Below are positions 39,288-48,238 of a DNA stretch of 59,102 nt, one piece after another. The notes beneath the pieces are model-generated. The model was given only the letters and a program-made list of their open reading frames with translations, had not been told where the DNA came from and made no database searches. Within the stretch, counting starts at the first letter, position 1. Each line of letters starts with the position of its first letter. Made by a program: the position numbers and the translations under genes. Origin of the DNA: Zobellella denitrificans (GTDB lineage Bacteria; Pseudomonadota; Gammaproteobacteria; Enterobacterales; Aeromonadaceae); contig NZ_NMUO01000013.1 in the NCBI RefSeq assembly GCF_002237365.1, positions 1 to 59,102 of the forward strand. The letters are read 5' to 3'.

Positions 39288-40301
39288 ATGGCGACCATCA
39301 AAGATGTGGCAGCACAGGCGGGAGTGTCCATCTCCACCGTCTCCCATGTGCTCAACCGGACCCGCAAGGTGAGCGAGGCCGCCCGGACCCGGGTCGAGCA
39401 GGCGGTGCGGGAACTCAACTACGCCCCCAACTCGGTGGCGCGCAGCCTCAAGGTCAACAATACCCGCACCATCGGCATGCTGGTCACCACCAGCGCCCAT
39501 CCCTTCTTCGCGGAAGTGGTGCAGGCGGTGGAGGATCTCTGCTTCGAACTGGGCTACAGTCTGATTTTGTGCAATACCGAGAACCAGCCCGAGCGACAGC
39601 TGATGCACCTGCGCATGCTGCTCGAGAAACGGGTGGACGGCCTGCTGGTGATCTGCACCGATACCCCCCCTTCCCTCACCGAACTGTTGCAGCAGCACCC
39701 CAGCCTGCCGCTGGTGATGCTGGATTGGAGCCGGGACAATGATTTTGCCGACATCATCCACGATAACGCCGACATTGGCGGGTATCTGGCCGCCAAATAC
39801 CTTATAGAACAAGGACACCGGGATTTCGCCTGCATCACCGGCCACCTGCACAAGGGCACCAGCCGGCTGCGACTGGACGGCTTTACCCGGGCGTTGGCCG
39901 AGGCCGGCCTGGAACTGCCGCCCGAACAGATTATCGAGGGAGATTTCGAGAGCGAAAGCGGCTACCGGGCCATGCAGCAGTTGCTGCGGCAGGGGAGCAG
40001 CGCCACGGCCGTGTTCGCCTTCTGCGACACCATGGCCTTCGGCGCCATCTGCGCCATCACCCAGGCCGGGCTCAGGGTACCCCAGGACATTTCGGTGATC
40101 GGCTATGATGACGTCAACATGGCACGCTTTACCAGCCCGCCCCTGACCACCATCTCCCATCCCAAACGCACCCTGGGCCGCTGGGCCCTGGAGCTGCTGC
40201 TGAAGCAGATCAAGGAAAAAGATCACCGGCCCGAGCAGCTGGAACTCCAGCCCCGGCTGGTGGTGCGGGACTCGGTATGTCCGCCCGGGAGCAGGGATTA
40301 G
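39288..40301 (+). CDS. LacI family transcriptional regulator (PurR/RbsR-like)
   Basis: 337 aa from ATG 39288, with GAGG upstream. The N-terminal helix-turn-helix and hinge (TIKDVAAQAGVSISTVSHVL, ARSLKVNNTRTIGMLVT) precede a periplasmic-binding-like effector domain. The first half resembles RbsR (LILCNTENQPERQ, VMLDW) and the second PurR (GDFESESGYRAMQQLL, GLRVPQDISVIGYDD), so the ligand is open. It is divergent from livJ and convergent with tdh; it may control either, or only itself. A terminator shared with tdh follows. Confidence 0.9.
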   Translation: MATIKDVAAQAGVSISTVSHVLNRTRKVSEAARTRVEQAVRELNYAPNSVARSLKVNNTRTIGMLVTTSAHPFFAEVVQAVEDLCFELGYSLILCNTENQPERQLMHLRMLLEKRVDGLLVICTDTPPSLTELLQQHPSLPLVMLDWSRDNDFADIIHDNADIGGYLAAKYLIEQGHRDFACITGHLHKGTSRLRLDGFTRALAEAGLELPPEQIIEGDFESESGYRAMQQLLRQGSSATAVFAFCDTMAFGAICAITQAGLRVPQDISVIGYDDVNMARFTSPPLTTISHPKRTLGRWALELLLKQIKEKDHRPEQLELQPRLVVRDSVCPPGSRD

Positions 40302-40306
40302 GGACT

Positions 40307-40327
40307 GAAAGCCGGAAGCCGGAAGCC
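40307..40327. repeat. short heptamer repeat (GCCGGAA), about 2.7 copies
   Basis: GAAAGCCGGAAGCCGGAAGC just after the LacI stop has a 7-bp period. Its unit differs by one base from that of the long GAAGCGG array at 30095-30211 (GAAGCCG versus GAAGCGG in register). It could be a seed or remnant of the same repeat class. Confidence 0.5.
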
Positions 40328-40351
40328 ATATCCCCGGATTTCCGAAAGAAC

Positions 40352-40377
40352 AGGGCCCGCCGAGGCGGGCCCTTGTT
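40352..40377. terminator. bidirectional terminator between LacI gene and tdh
   Basis: AGGGCCCGCC GA GGCGGGCCCT is followed by TGTTTAA on the plus strand and GTTCTTTC on the minus strand. It lies midway between the two convergent stop codons. Confidence 0.8.
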
Positions 40378-40394
40378 TAACCAGGCGGGGCGGC

Positions 40395-41420
<1,026 letters not shown>

Positions 41421-41433
41421 CGTCATGCTCCCC

Positions 41434-42624
41434 TTAGATCACGCCCAGTTCCCGGCCGACTTCGGTGAAGGCGGCGATGGCCCGGTCCAGCTGTGCGCGG
41501 CTGTGGGCCGCCGACATCTGGGTACGGATGCGGGCCTGGCCCTTGGGCACCACCGGGAAAGAGAAACCGATGACATAGATGCCCCGCTCCAGCAGCCTGT
41601 CGGCCATGTTGGCCGCCAGGGCGGCATCGCCCAGCATCACCGGGATGATGGCGTGATCCTTGCCCGCCAGGGTAAAGCCGGCGGCGGTCATCTTCTCCCG
41701 GAAATAGTCGCTGTTTTCCCGCACCTTTCTGCGCAAATCGTCGCCGTCTTTCAGCATTTCCAGCACCTTGATGGAGGCGGCGACGATGGCCGGCGCCACC
41801 GAGTTGGAAAACAGGTAGGGACGGGAGCGCTGGCGCAGCCAGTCGATCACTTCCTTTTTGCCGGAGGTATAACCACCGGAAGCACCACCCAGGGCCTTGC
41901 CCAGGGTGCCGGTGATGATGTCGACCCGGCCCATCACGTCACAGTACTCGGGGGTGCCCCGGCCCTGCTCGCCGACGAAACCCACGGCGTGGGAGTCGTC
42001 CACCATCACCAGGGCGTCGTACTTGTCCGCCAGGTCGCAGATGGCCTTGAGGTTGGCGATGACGCCATCCATGGAGAAGACACCGTCGGTGGCGATCAGC
42101 TTGAAGCGGGCACCGTCGGCGGAGGCCTGTTGCAGGCAGGCCTCCAGCTCGGCCATGTCGTTGTTGGCATAGCGGTAGCGCTTGGCCTTGCACAGCCGCA
42201 CCCCGTCGATGATGGAGGCGTGATTGAGGGCATCGGAGATGATGGCATCTTCCGGCCCCAGCAGGGTTTCGAACAGGCCGGCATTGGCGTCGAAGCAGGA
42301 GGTGTAGAGGATGGTGTCTTCCATGCCGAGGAAGGCGGACAGCTCCGCCTCCAGCCGCTTGTGCAGATCCTGGGTACCGCAAATGAAACGCACCGAGGCC
42401 ATGCCGAAACCGTGGCTGTCCAGTCCCTGCTGGGCCGCCTTGATCAATGCGGGATGGTTGGCGAGTCCCAGGTAGTTGTTGGCACAGAAGTTAATCACTT
42501 CCCGCTGACCAACCTCGATGGCCGCACTCTGGGGAGAGGTGATCACCCGCTCCTGCTTGTAGAGCCCTTCGGCCTTGGTTTGCGCCAATTGCTCGCTGAT
42601 ATGAGCATAAAATGCCAACGACAT
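41434..42624 (-). CDS. kbl: 2-amino-3-ketobutyrate CoA ligase
   Basis: 396 aa from ATG 42624 with GGGAG upstream (E. coli 398 aa). PLP enzyme that splits 2-amino-3-ketobutyrate with CoA into glycine and acetyl-CoA. Substrate/PLP motifs [22 protein letters not shown] and the PLP-lysine region [16 protein letters not shown] are intact. First gene of kbl-tdh. Confidence 0.97.
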   Translation of the reverse strand: MSLAFYAHISEQLAQTKAEGLYKQERVITSPQSAAIEVGQREVINFCANNYLGLANHPALIKAAQQGLDSHGFGMASVRFICGTQDLHKRLEAELSAFLGMEDTILYTSCFDANAGLFETLLGPEDAIISDALNHASIIDGVRLCKAKRYRYANNDMAELEACLQQASADGARFKLIATDGVFSMDGVIANLKAICDLADKYDALVMVDDSHAVGFVGEQGRGTPEYCDVMGRVDIITGTLGKALGGASGGYTSGKKEVIDWLRQRSRPYLFSNSVAPAIVAASIKVLEMLKDGDDLRRKVRENSDYFREKMTAAGFTLAGKDHAIIPVMLGDAALAANMADRLLERGIYVIGFSFPVVPKGQARIRTQMSAAHSRAQLDRAIAAFTEVGRELGVI

Positions 42625-42720
42625 ACTGAACTCCCGTTATCAATCTGGCTGACTGGGTTAATTTCAGGTCATTTTACTACCAACAATCCCCTTTGACACA
42701 AGATATTCTAAGCAAGCCGA

Positions 42721-43383
42721 CTATTTGTGAAAGGGATCACTGGGCGTACGGGCCAACGCCTGATAATGCTCCGACAATTTGGCCAGTTCGGCTCCTTTCT
42801 CCGGGTGGAAGTAGGGCTTGAGCAACAGCAGCACCCGGGCCACCCCCTCGTACAGCACCGCCTGGCTGATGCGGGGATCGAGCGACTGGGCCGACTGGTA
42901 GCTGACCCAGAAGGAGACGACCATCTTCAGGGTCTGAGTCAGGGGCTCTATCTCCTGGTCGGGAATGGCCAGCACCTGCTGGGCATTCAGCTCCCGCAGC
43001 AGGGCCTGCAGGTTGACGGCCAACTCCCGCTGCACCGCCAGGTACTTTTTGTGCAGCTCCGGATCCCGGTGCAGGATGTCGTTGAGATTGGCGTAGAAGA
43101 AACGGAACTCCCACATTACATAGAAGATGGCGTCCAGGTAGTGGAACCACACCGCCGGGCTGGCGCTGGCCGGGCCGGTGACCGGGGTAAAACTCTTGCG
43201 CAAATGCTCGGCATATTGCTGGAAAATGCGATGGATAATGTCGTTTTTATTGCGAAAGTGGTAATAAAGATTGCCCGGACTGATGCCCAGATGGGCGGCA
43301 ATATGGTTGGTGGTAACATTCGCCTCCCCCTGCTCGTTGAACAACTGCAGGGCGGCGGCGACAATACGGTCCTTGGTTTTCAT
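42721..43383 (-). CDS. TetR/AcrR family transcriptional regulator
   Basis: 220 aa from ATG 43383. N-terminal TetR helix-turn-helix (RIVAAALQLFNEQGEANVTT, HLGISPGNLYYHFRNKNDII); the rest is an all-helical ligand domain of unknown specificity. It lies 96 bp upstream of kbl on the same strand and is divergent from hldD. The same regulator type sits next to kbl-tdh in Vibrio, to my knowledge, so control of threonine catabolism is possible but unproven. Confidence 0.88.
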   Translation of the reverse strand: MKTKDRIVAAALQLFNEQGEANVTTNHIAAHLGISPGNLYYHFRNKNDIIHRIFQQYAEHLRKSFTPVTGPASASPAVWFHYLDAIFYVMWEFRFFYANLNDILHRDPELHKKYLAVQRELAVNLQALLRELNAQQVLAIPDQEIEPLTQTLKMVVSFWVSYQSAQSLDPRISQAVLYEGVARVLLLLKPYFHPEKGAELAKLSEHYQALARTPSDPFHK

Positions 43384-43525
43384 CCTGTTAACCAATACTC
43401 ACTGACATAACTGAATAGTAACACAGGCGGGCGGGTTAGTTTTCTGTCGCCGAACCATGATAAACTTTCGCCCGATTTTATTCCGTTTTGCCGGACAGAT
43501 TCCGGCCAGCAAGAGGCAGCTAACG

Positions 43526-44479
43526 ATGATCATTGTGACTGGCGGCGCCGGCTTTATCGGCAGTAACCTGGTGAAGACCCTGAACGAGCAGGGCCGGACC
43601 GACGTGGTGGTGATCGACGATCTGACCGATGGCACCAAGTTCGTCAACCTGGTCGACCTGACCATCGCCGACTACCTGGACAAGGACGAGTTTCTGCACC
43701 GCATCGTGTCCGGCGACGAATTCGAGGAGTGGGGCGGCATCGAGGTCATCTTCCATGAAGGCGCCTGCTCCGCCACCACCGAGTGGGACGGCAAGTTCAT
43801 GATGGAGAACAACTACGAGTACTCCAAGGATCTGCTGCACTACTGCCTGGAACGGGACATTCCCTTTATCTACGCCTCTTCCGCCGCCACCTACGGCGGC
43901 CGCAACGACAACTTCATCGAAGAGCCGCAATACGAGCAGCCGCTCAACGTCTACGGCTACTCCAAGCAACTGTTCGACCAGTACGTGCGCCGCCTGCAGC
44001 CGGAGATCCAGTCCCAGGTGGTGGGGCTCAAATACTTCAACGTGTACGGCCCGCGCGAACAGCACAAGGGCGGCATGTCGAGCGTAGCCTTCCACCTCAA
44101 CACCCAGCTGCACAAGGGCGAAAACCCCAAACTGTTCGAAGGCTGCGACGGCTACCCGGACGGCGGCCAGATGCGCGACTTCATCTACGTGGACGATGTG
44201 TGCAAGGTCAACCTCTGGTTCTGGCAGAACCCGCAGGTTTCCGGCATTTTCAACTGCGGCACCGGCCGCGCCGAGCCCTTCAGCAACGTGGCCGAGGCGG
44301 TGATCAAACATCATGGCAAGGGCCAGATTGAGTACATCCCTTTCCCCGAGCAGTTGAAGGGCCGCTACCAGAGCTTTACCCAGGCCGATCTGACCAAGCT
44401 GCGCGCCGCCGGCTACCCCCATGAATTCAGGACGGTGACCGAAGGGGTGGCGGAATACATGGCCTGGCTGAACAGATAA
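43526..44479 (+). CDS. hldD: ADP-L-glycero-D-manno-heptose 6-epimerase
   Basis: 317 aa from ATG 43526, preceded by GAGG. Makes the heptose donor for the LPS inner core. Extended short-chain dehydrogenase: the NADP-binding [10 protein letters not shown], catalytic Tyr and Lys in [12 protein letters not shown], and the substrate segment [20 protein letters not shown]. The hldD facing kbl-tdh arrangement is the same as in E. coli (there with a different gene order beyond). The WahA-like gene follows after 14 bp. Confidence 0.96.
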   Translation: MIIVTGGAGFIGSNLVKTLNEQGRTDVVVIDDLTDGTKFVNLVDLTIADYLDKDEFLHRIVSGDEFEEWGGIEVIFHEGACSATTEWDGKFMMENNYEYSKDLLHYCLERDIPFIYASSAATYGGRNDNFIEEPQYEQPLNVYGYSKQLFDQYVRRLQPEIQSQVVGLKYFNVYGPREQHKGGMSSVAFHLNTQLHKGENPKLFEGCDGYPDGGQMRDFIYVDDVCKVNLWFWQNPQVSGIFNCGTGRAEPFSNVAEAVIKHHGKGQIEYIPFPEQLKGRYQSFTQADLTKLRAAGYPHEFRTVTEGVAEYMAWLNR

Positions 44480-44493
44480 CGCCCGGGCCGCCC

Positions 44494-46260
44494 ATGAATA
44501 TACTGATGGCGCTGTCCCAGCTGGAAGTGACCGGGGCCGAGGTGTATGCCACCACCCTCGGCGACGAGCTGAACCGGCGCGGGCACCGGGTATTTTATGT
44601 CTCCGACACCCTGACCAAGCCGCACCAGGGCCAGTTCTTCCGGCTGCGCTTCAACAAGCGCAGCGTCCCCCGTCGCTTCTGGCATGTGGGTTACCTGATT
44701 TATCTCATCAAAAAACACCGCATCCAGCTGGTGCATGCCCACAGCCGCGCCTCCAGCTGGAGCTGTTATGTGGCCTGCAAACTGACCGGCACGCCCATGA
44801 TCACCTCGGTGCACGGCCGCCAGCCGGTGCACGCCTCACGCAAGAAATTCCATGCCCTGGGCGACCGCGCCCTGGCGGTATGCGAGGCGGTGCGGGACCA
44901 GCTGATCAGTGCCCTTGGCGTCGAACCCGGATTGATCGCCATCGGCCGCAACGGCATCGACACCCGTCATTACCAGCCCGTGCCGGCACCGGTGAATGAA
45001 CGGCCGGTGATCAGCATCGTCGGCCGGCTCACCGGCCCCAAAGGCGAGCTCTGCTACCGGCTGCTGGATCAGTGCCTGGATACCGACAGGTACCGGGTGC
45101 AGGTGGCCTCCGGCTCCGAGCTTCCCGAGCGCTTCCGGCGCTTTCAGGACAAGGTGGAGTTTCTCGGTTATGTGCGGGACGTGCCCGGGCTGATGGCCAC
45201 CTCCGATCTGGTGATCGGTGCCGGCCGGGTGGCCATGGAGTCCATCCTGATGGGCAGGCCCACCTTCGCCATCGGCGAAGCCAGCGCCCCGGGGCTGGTG
45301 ACGCCCGACAATATTGATGCTGCCATGGCCGGCAACTTCGGCGATATCGGGCCCATGGACCTGGACATCGACTTCGCCGCCCTGCCCGACCGGATAGCGA
45401 CGGCGCTGGCCTGCCAGGGCACGGCACCCGCGGTAATGACAAAGGTCAGGAGCAACTACGATCTCGTCGCCGTGGCCGACGAGCTGGAGCAGCACTACCA
45501 GAGCGTCTATGTGCACCGGCTGCGGCGGGAAGTGCCCATCGTCATGTACCACCGCTTTATCCGCGACGACAGCGAAAAAGGGGTACATGGCACCTATCTG
45601 CATGTGAACATGCTGGAAAAGCACTTCAAGCTGCTCAAACGCCTCGGCTACCGGACCCTCACCTTCGCCGATCTGGCCGACCAGGGCCTGGCCAGCCGGC
45701 TGACGCCGGACAGCAAGTACATCATCATCACGGTAGACGACGGCTACCGGGACAACTACGAGTTGCTGTTCCCCCTGCTGAAAAAGTACGGTTTCAAGGC
45801 GGTGATCTACCTGGTGACCGGCGAGCGTTTCAATCGCTGGGACGTGGAGCAGCCCGGCAACCCGGAAAAGCGGGTGGAGCTGATGACGCCGGAGCAGATC
45901 AAGGAAATGGCCGACTCCGGCCTGGTGGAATTCGGCGGACATACCCTGACCCACCCGCACCTGGACACCCTGAGCAGGGAAGAACAGCGACGGGAAATCG
46001 CCGACAACAAGGCGCAACTGGAACAGCTGCTGGGCCGGCCCCTCGCCTCCTTCGCCTACCCCTTCGGCAGCCATAACGAAGACAGCAAAGCGCTGGCCAG
46101 GGAGCTGGGCTACCCCTTCGCCGTAGCCACCAACAGCGGCCCCCTGGCCATGCACGAAGATCCTTACCAGATCCGCCGTATCGCCATCTTCCCCCGCACC
46201 GACGTGTTCGGGCTGTGGCGGAAGATCAAGGGGGATTATGTGTTCAGAAAGAATAAATAG
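44494..46260 (+). CDS. wahA: bifunctional LPS core glycosyltransferase / deacetylase (WahA-like)
   Basis: 588 aa. Residues about 1-340 are a GT4/GT-B glycosyltransferase (LVHAHSRASSW, LVIGAGRVAMESILMGRPTF). Residues about 345-588 are a carbohydrate esterase 4 deacetylase with the metal/catalytic motifs TVDDGYRD (near 413), GGHTLTHPHLDT (near 482) and ASFAYPFGSHNEDSK. The same two-domain layout is known for Aeromonas WahA, which adds GlcNAc to a core heptose and removes the acetyl group, leaving glucosamine. By that analogy this enzyme puts a free amino sugar into the inner core. Base composition is like the GC-rich backbone; the AT-rich insert starts right after its stop. Confidence 0.85.
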   Translation: MNILMALSQLEVTGAEVYATTLGDELNRRGHRVFYVSDTLTKPHQGQFFRLRFNKRSVPRRFWHVGYLIYLIKKHRIQLVHAHSRASSWSCYVACKLTGTPMITSVHGRQPVHASRKKFHALGDRALAVCEAVRDQLISALGVEPGLIAIGRNGIDTRHYQPVPAPVNERPVISIVGRLTGPKGELCYRLLDQCLDTDRYRVQVASGSELPERFRRFQDKVEFLGYVRDVPGLMATSDLVIGAGRVAMESILMGRPTFAIGEASAPGLVTPDNIDAAMAGNFGDIGPMDLDIDFAALPDRIATALACQGTAPAVMTKVRSNYDLVAVADELEQHYQSVYVHRLRREVPIVMYHRFIRDDSEKGVHGTYLHVNMLEKHFKLLKRLGYRTLTFADLADQGLASRLTPDSKYIIITVDDGYRDNYELLFPLLKKYGFKAVIYLVTGERFNRWDVEQPGNPEKRVELMTPEQIKEMADSGLVEFGGHTLTHPHLDTLSREEQRREIADNKAQLEQLLGRPLASFAYPFGSHNEDSKALARELGYPFAVATNSGPLAMHEDPYQIRRIAIFPRTDVFGLWRKIKGDYVFRKNK

Positions 46261-46286
46261 TCTTCTCAAGTCAATGGAATATTTTC

Positions 46287-46898
46287 ATGTTTAACAAGCT
46301 GACATCAAGATTGCTAAATATAATAAAAAGCAAAGGCGGCCAGCTCCTTACCAGCCCGGATTCTTATCTGATATGGAACAAAATCAAGTTATCTGGTAAG
46401 GGAAACCGTCTTGTTGTTCTTGGCAATGGTAAGTTTCGCCGTTGCGTGATCAGCGTTAGAGGAGAGAACAACATCATAGAAATTGATAATGGTGCCAATA
46501 TCAGCTTTAGCACATTGGAAATAGTCGGCAACAACTGTCTTATTCGTATAGGTAAACAAACAGATATCGGAGGAGCGTATTTGTCAGCCAAGGGTGAGGG
46601 TACCAGGCTCACGATAGGTGAGCATTGCATGTTTTCTCGCGATATCAGTGTCATGACTTACGATGGACATCCTATTTACGATGCGGATACAAAAAAAATT
46701 CTTAACCACCCTCAAGACATCCACATAGGCAATAACGTATGGATAGCCGCCAATGCTTCCATATTAAAAGGTGTAACTATAAATGATGGCAGCATTGTTG
46801 CCTTCGGCGCCATAGTTACTAGAGATGTTGAAGAAAAAACAATTGTTGCTGGAACTCCCGCAAGAAAGATAAAAAGTAACATTGCGTGGGAGCACTAA
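46287..46898 (+). CDS. hexapeptide-repeat acyltransferase
   Basis: 203 aa. Left-handed beta-helix acyltransferase: repeated turns such as NNIIEIDNGANISFSTLEIV and IGNNVWIAANASILKGVTIN, the catalytic-type His in TYDGHPIYD, and the terminal VAGTPARKIK typical of sugar O- or N-acetyltransferases (WcaB/CysE/Maa group). Probable substrate is a core or O-chain sugar with acetyl-CoA. First gene of the AT-rich insert; its codon use is clearly different from the WahA-like gene 26 bp upstream. Confidence 0.85.
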   Translation: MFNKLTSRLLNIIKSKGGQLLTSPDSYLIWNKIKLSGKGNRLVVLGNGKFRRCVISVRGENNIIEIDNGANISFSTLEIVGNNCLIRIGKQTDIGGAYLSAKGEGTRLTIGEHCMFSRDISVMTYDGHPIYDADTKKILNHPQDIHIGNNVWIAANASILKGVTINDGSIVAFGAIVTRDVEEKTIVAGTPARKIKSNIAWEH

Positions 46899-46967
46899 AG
46901 TGAAAAAACATTGGTTAAGGCCATCCCCACAACCTGAGCGCTCATGCATCTGAAATACAGGACCATT

Positions 46968-47762
46968 ATGAACAAGACTCCTATTCTCATAGTCAACCGC
47001 CTCACCCGATTGATCGGCAATGTTTTCAAAATTTTCTCCTACCTATTTCACTTCTTATTACCAAATCTACGCTTTTCCATCCCTGAGTACTCCCCTGCAA
47101 AGCTCAGTCTGTCCCGACGCAGCTCGATTCCTCGTACCATTTGGCAAACCAACTTCACCAACAAGTGCACCTTGCCCGTGTATATGAACTACTTGTTCAA
47201 TCGCTTAATGTCCCTTGACTGTGACTACCGCTATGTAAGCACCGAAGCTCGTGGAGAATATTTAAAAAATAACGCGAAAAAAGAAGTCTATGACGCCTAT
47301 ATGAAACTCACCAATGGTGCAGCTCAGGCTGATTTATGGCGCCTGGTAGTCTTGAATCTCGAAGGTGGTGTATATATGGATATAGATGCTACCCTGGTAT
47401 GGCCGTTGGACAAGCTGATTGGTATGGAAGAAAAGGCTATTTATATAAAAATAGATAACAACACTCGCTTCACCAATTATTTTATTGCATCCGCCCCAAA
47501 CAATCAGGATCTTGAAAGCGCGATTGAAAAAGTATTATACAATATTGATAATTATGATCCGGCCATGGGAGTTTATTACTCTACCGGACCAGGCGTATTT
47601 GACGAGCTTCTCAAAGAAAAAAATGACATTCATACGGAAGATCGTAAATACGTTTGTATCCAGGGGAGTTTCACCAATGAACACTTTCAATATTTGGATC
47701 GTCCTCGCTCCAAATGGACCCACATCAATCCGGCAGACCTGGTCAAAAAAGAGGATAACTGA
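46968..47762 (+). CDS. GT32-type glycosyltransferase
   Basis: 264 aa from ATG 46968, preceded by AGGA; an ATG at 46944 is in frame but lacks a good site. The glycosyltransferase sugar-binding region with the DxD motif is clear: PRTIWQTNF near the start, then AAQADLWRLVVLNLEGGVYM followed by DIDATLVWPLD. Members (OCH1-like, capsular transferases) use nucleotide sugars on the inner face of the membrane. An N-terminal hydrophobic stretch (VFKIFSYLFHFLLPNLRF) may associate with the membrane. The frame continues for 32 codons beyond its TGA stop (see next entry). Confidence 0.85.
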   Translation: MNKTPILIVNRLTRLIGNVFKIFSYLFHFLLPNLRFSIPEYSPAKLSLSRRSSIPRTIWQTNFTNKCTLPVYMNYLFNRLMSLDCDYRYVSTEARGEYLKNNAKKEVYDAYMKLTNGAAQADLWRLVVLNLEGGVYMDIDATLVWPLDKLIGMEEKAIYIKIDNNTRFTNYFIASAPNNQDLESAIEKVLYNIDNYDPAMGVYYSTGPGVFDELLKEKNDIHTEDRKYVCIQGSFTNEHFQYLDRPRSKWTHINPADLVKKEDN

Positions 47763-47861
47763 GTGTCTATTTCTGAAAAGGCATCGCTAATTCTAACAAA
47801 TTTGTCTGCTTGCATGAGCAATAACAATAAAGTTAAAGGTAGTGGGGTCAACAAAATATGA
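47763..47861 (+). other. 32-codon open frame following the GT32 stop in the same frame
   Basis: Directly after the TGA of the GT32 gene, a GTG opens 32 sense codons (VSISEKASLILTNLSACM...) in the same frame. They end in ATATGA, where the TGA overlaps the ATG of the HAD gene. It may be a tiny translationally coupled ORF, the former C-terminus of GT32 cut by a nonsense change, or chance in AT-rich DNA. Confidence 0.25.
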
Positions 47862-48238
47862 GAAAACTAATTGTTGACCTGGATGGTACTCTGACTCAGG
47901 CTAACACCTCTGACTACAGGAATGTGCTCCCCAAAGAGGAAGTAATAGAGCAACTTCGAGAATATAAAAAGCAAGGATTTGAGATTGTCATTTCTACGGC
48001 ACGCAATATGCGCACCTATGAGGGAAATGTTGGTAAAATTAACATCCATACACTGCCTGTCATTACAGATTGGCTGGACAGACACTCTGTGCCCTATGAT
48101 GAAATCCTGGTTGGCAAGCCGTGGTGTGGCCACGAAGGTTTTTATATTGATGATCGTTCCATTCGCCCCTCTGAATTCACTTCAATGACATTAGAAGAAA
48201 TTCACAAACTGCTCGAGAAAGAAAAAACATGTTTCTAA
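47858..48238 (+). CDS. small HAD-family phosphatase of a surface-sugar pathway
   Basis: 126 aa capless HAD protein: motif I VDLDGTLT (Asp7, Asp9), motif II ISTARNM, the Lys-bearing LVGKPWCG and motif IV YIDDRS. Such minimal HADs are common in capsule and LPS loci, where they dephosphorylate small sugar or polyol phosphates. Its 3' end overlaps the next gene by 10 bp, and its start overlaps the stop of the 32-codon frame. It belongs to a tightly packed set with the two nucleotidyltransferase genes. Confidence 0.85.
   Translation: MRKLIVDLDGTLTQANTSDYRNVLPKEEVIEQLREYKKQGFEIVISTARNMRTYEGNVGKINIHTLPVITDWLDRHSVPYDEILVGKPWCGHEGFYIDDRSIRPSEFTSMTLEEIHKLLEKEKTCF

Noticed and set aside
44480-46286. 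ops/JUMPstart element for RfaH ahead of the LPS genes
   Set aside because: Looked for GGCGGTAGCGTG-like sequence before hldD, the WahA-like gene and the AT-rich cassette on both strands and did not find it.
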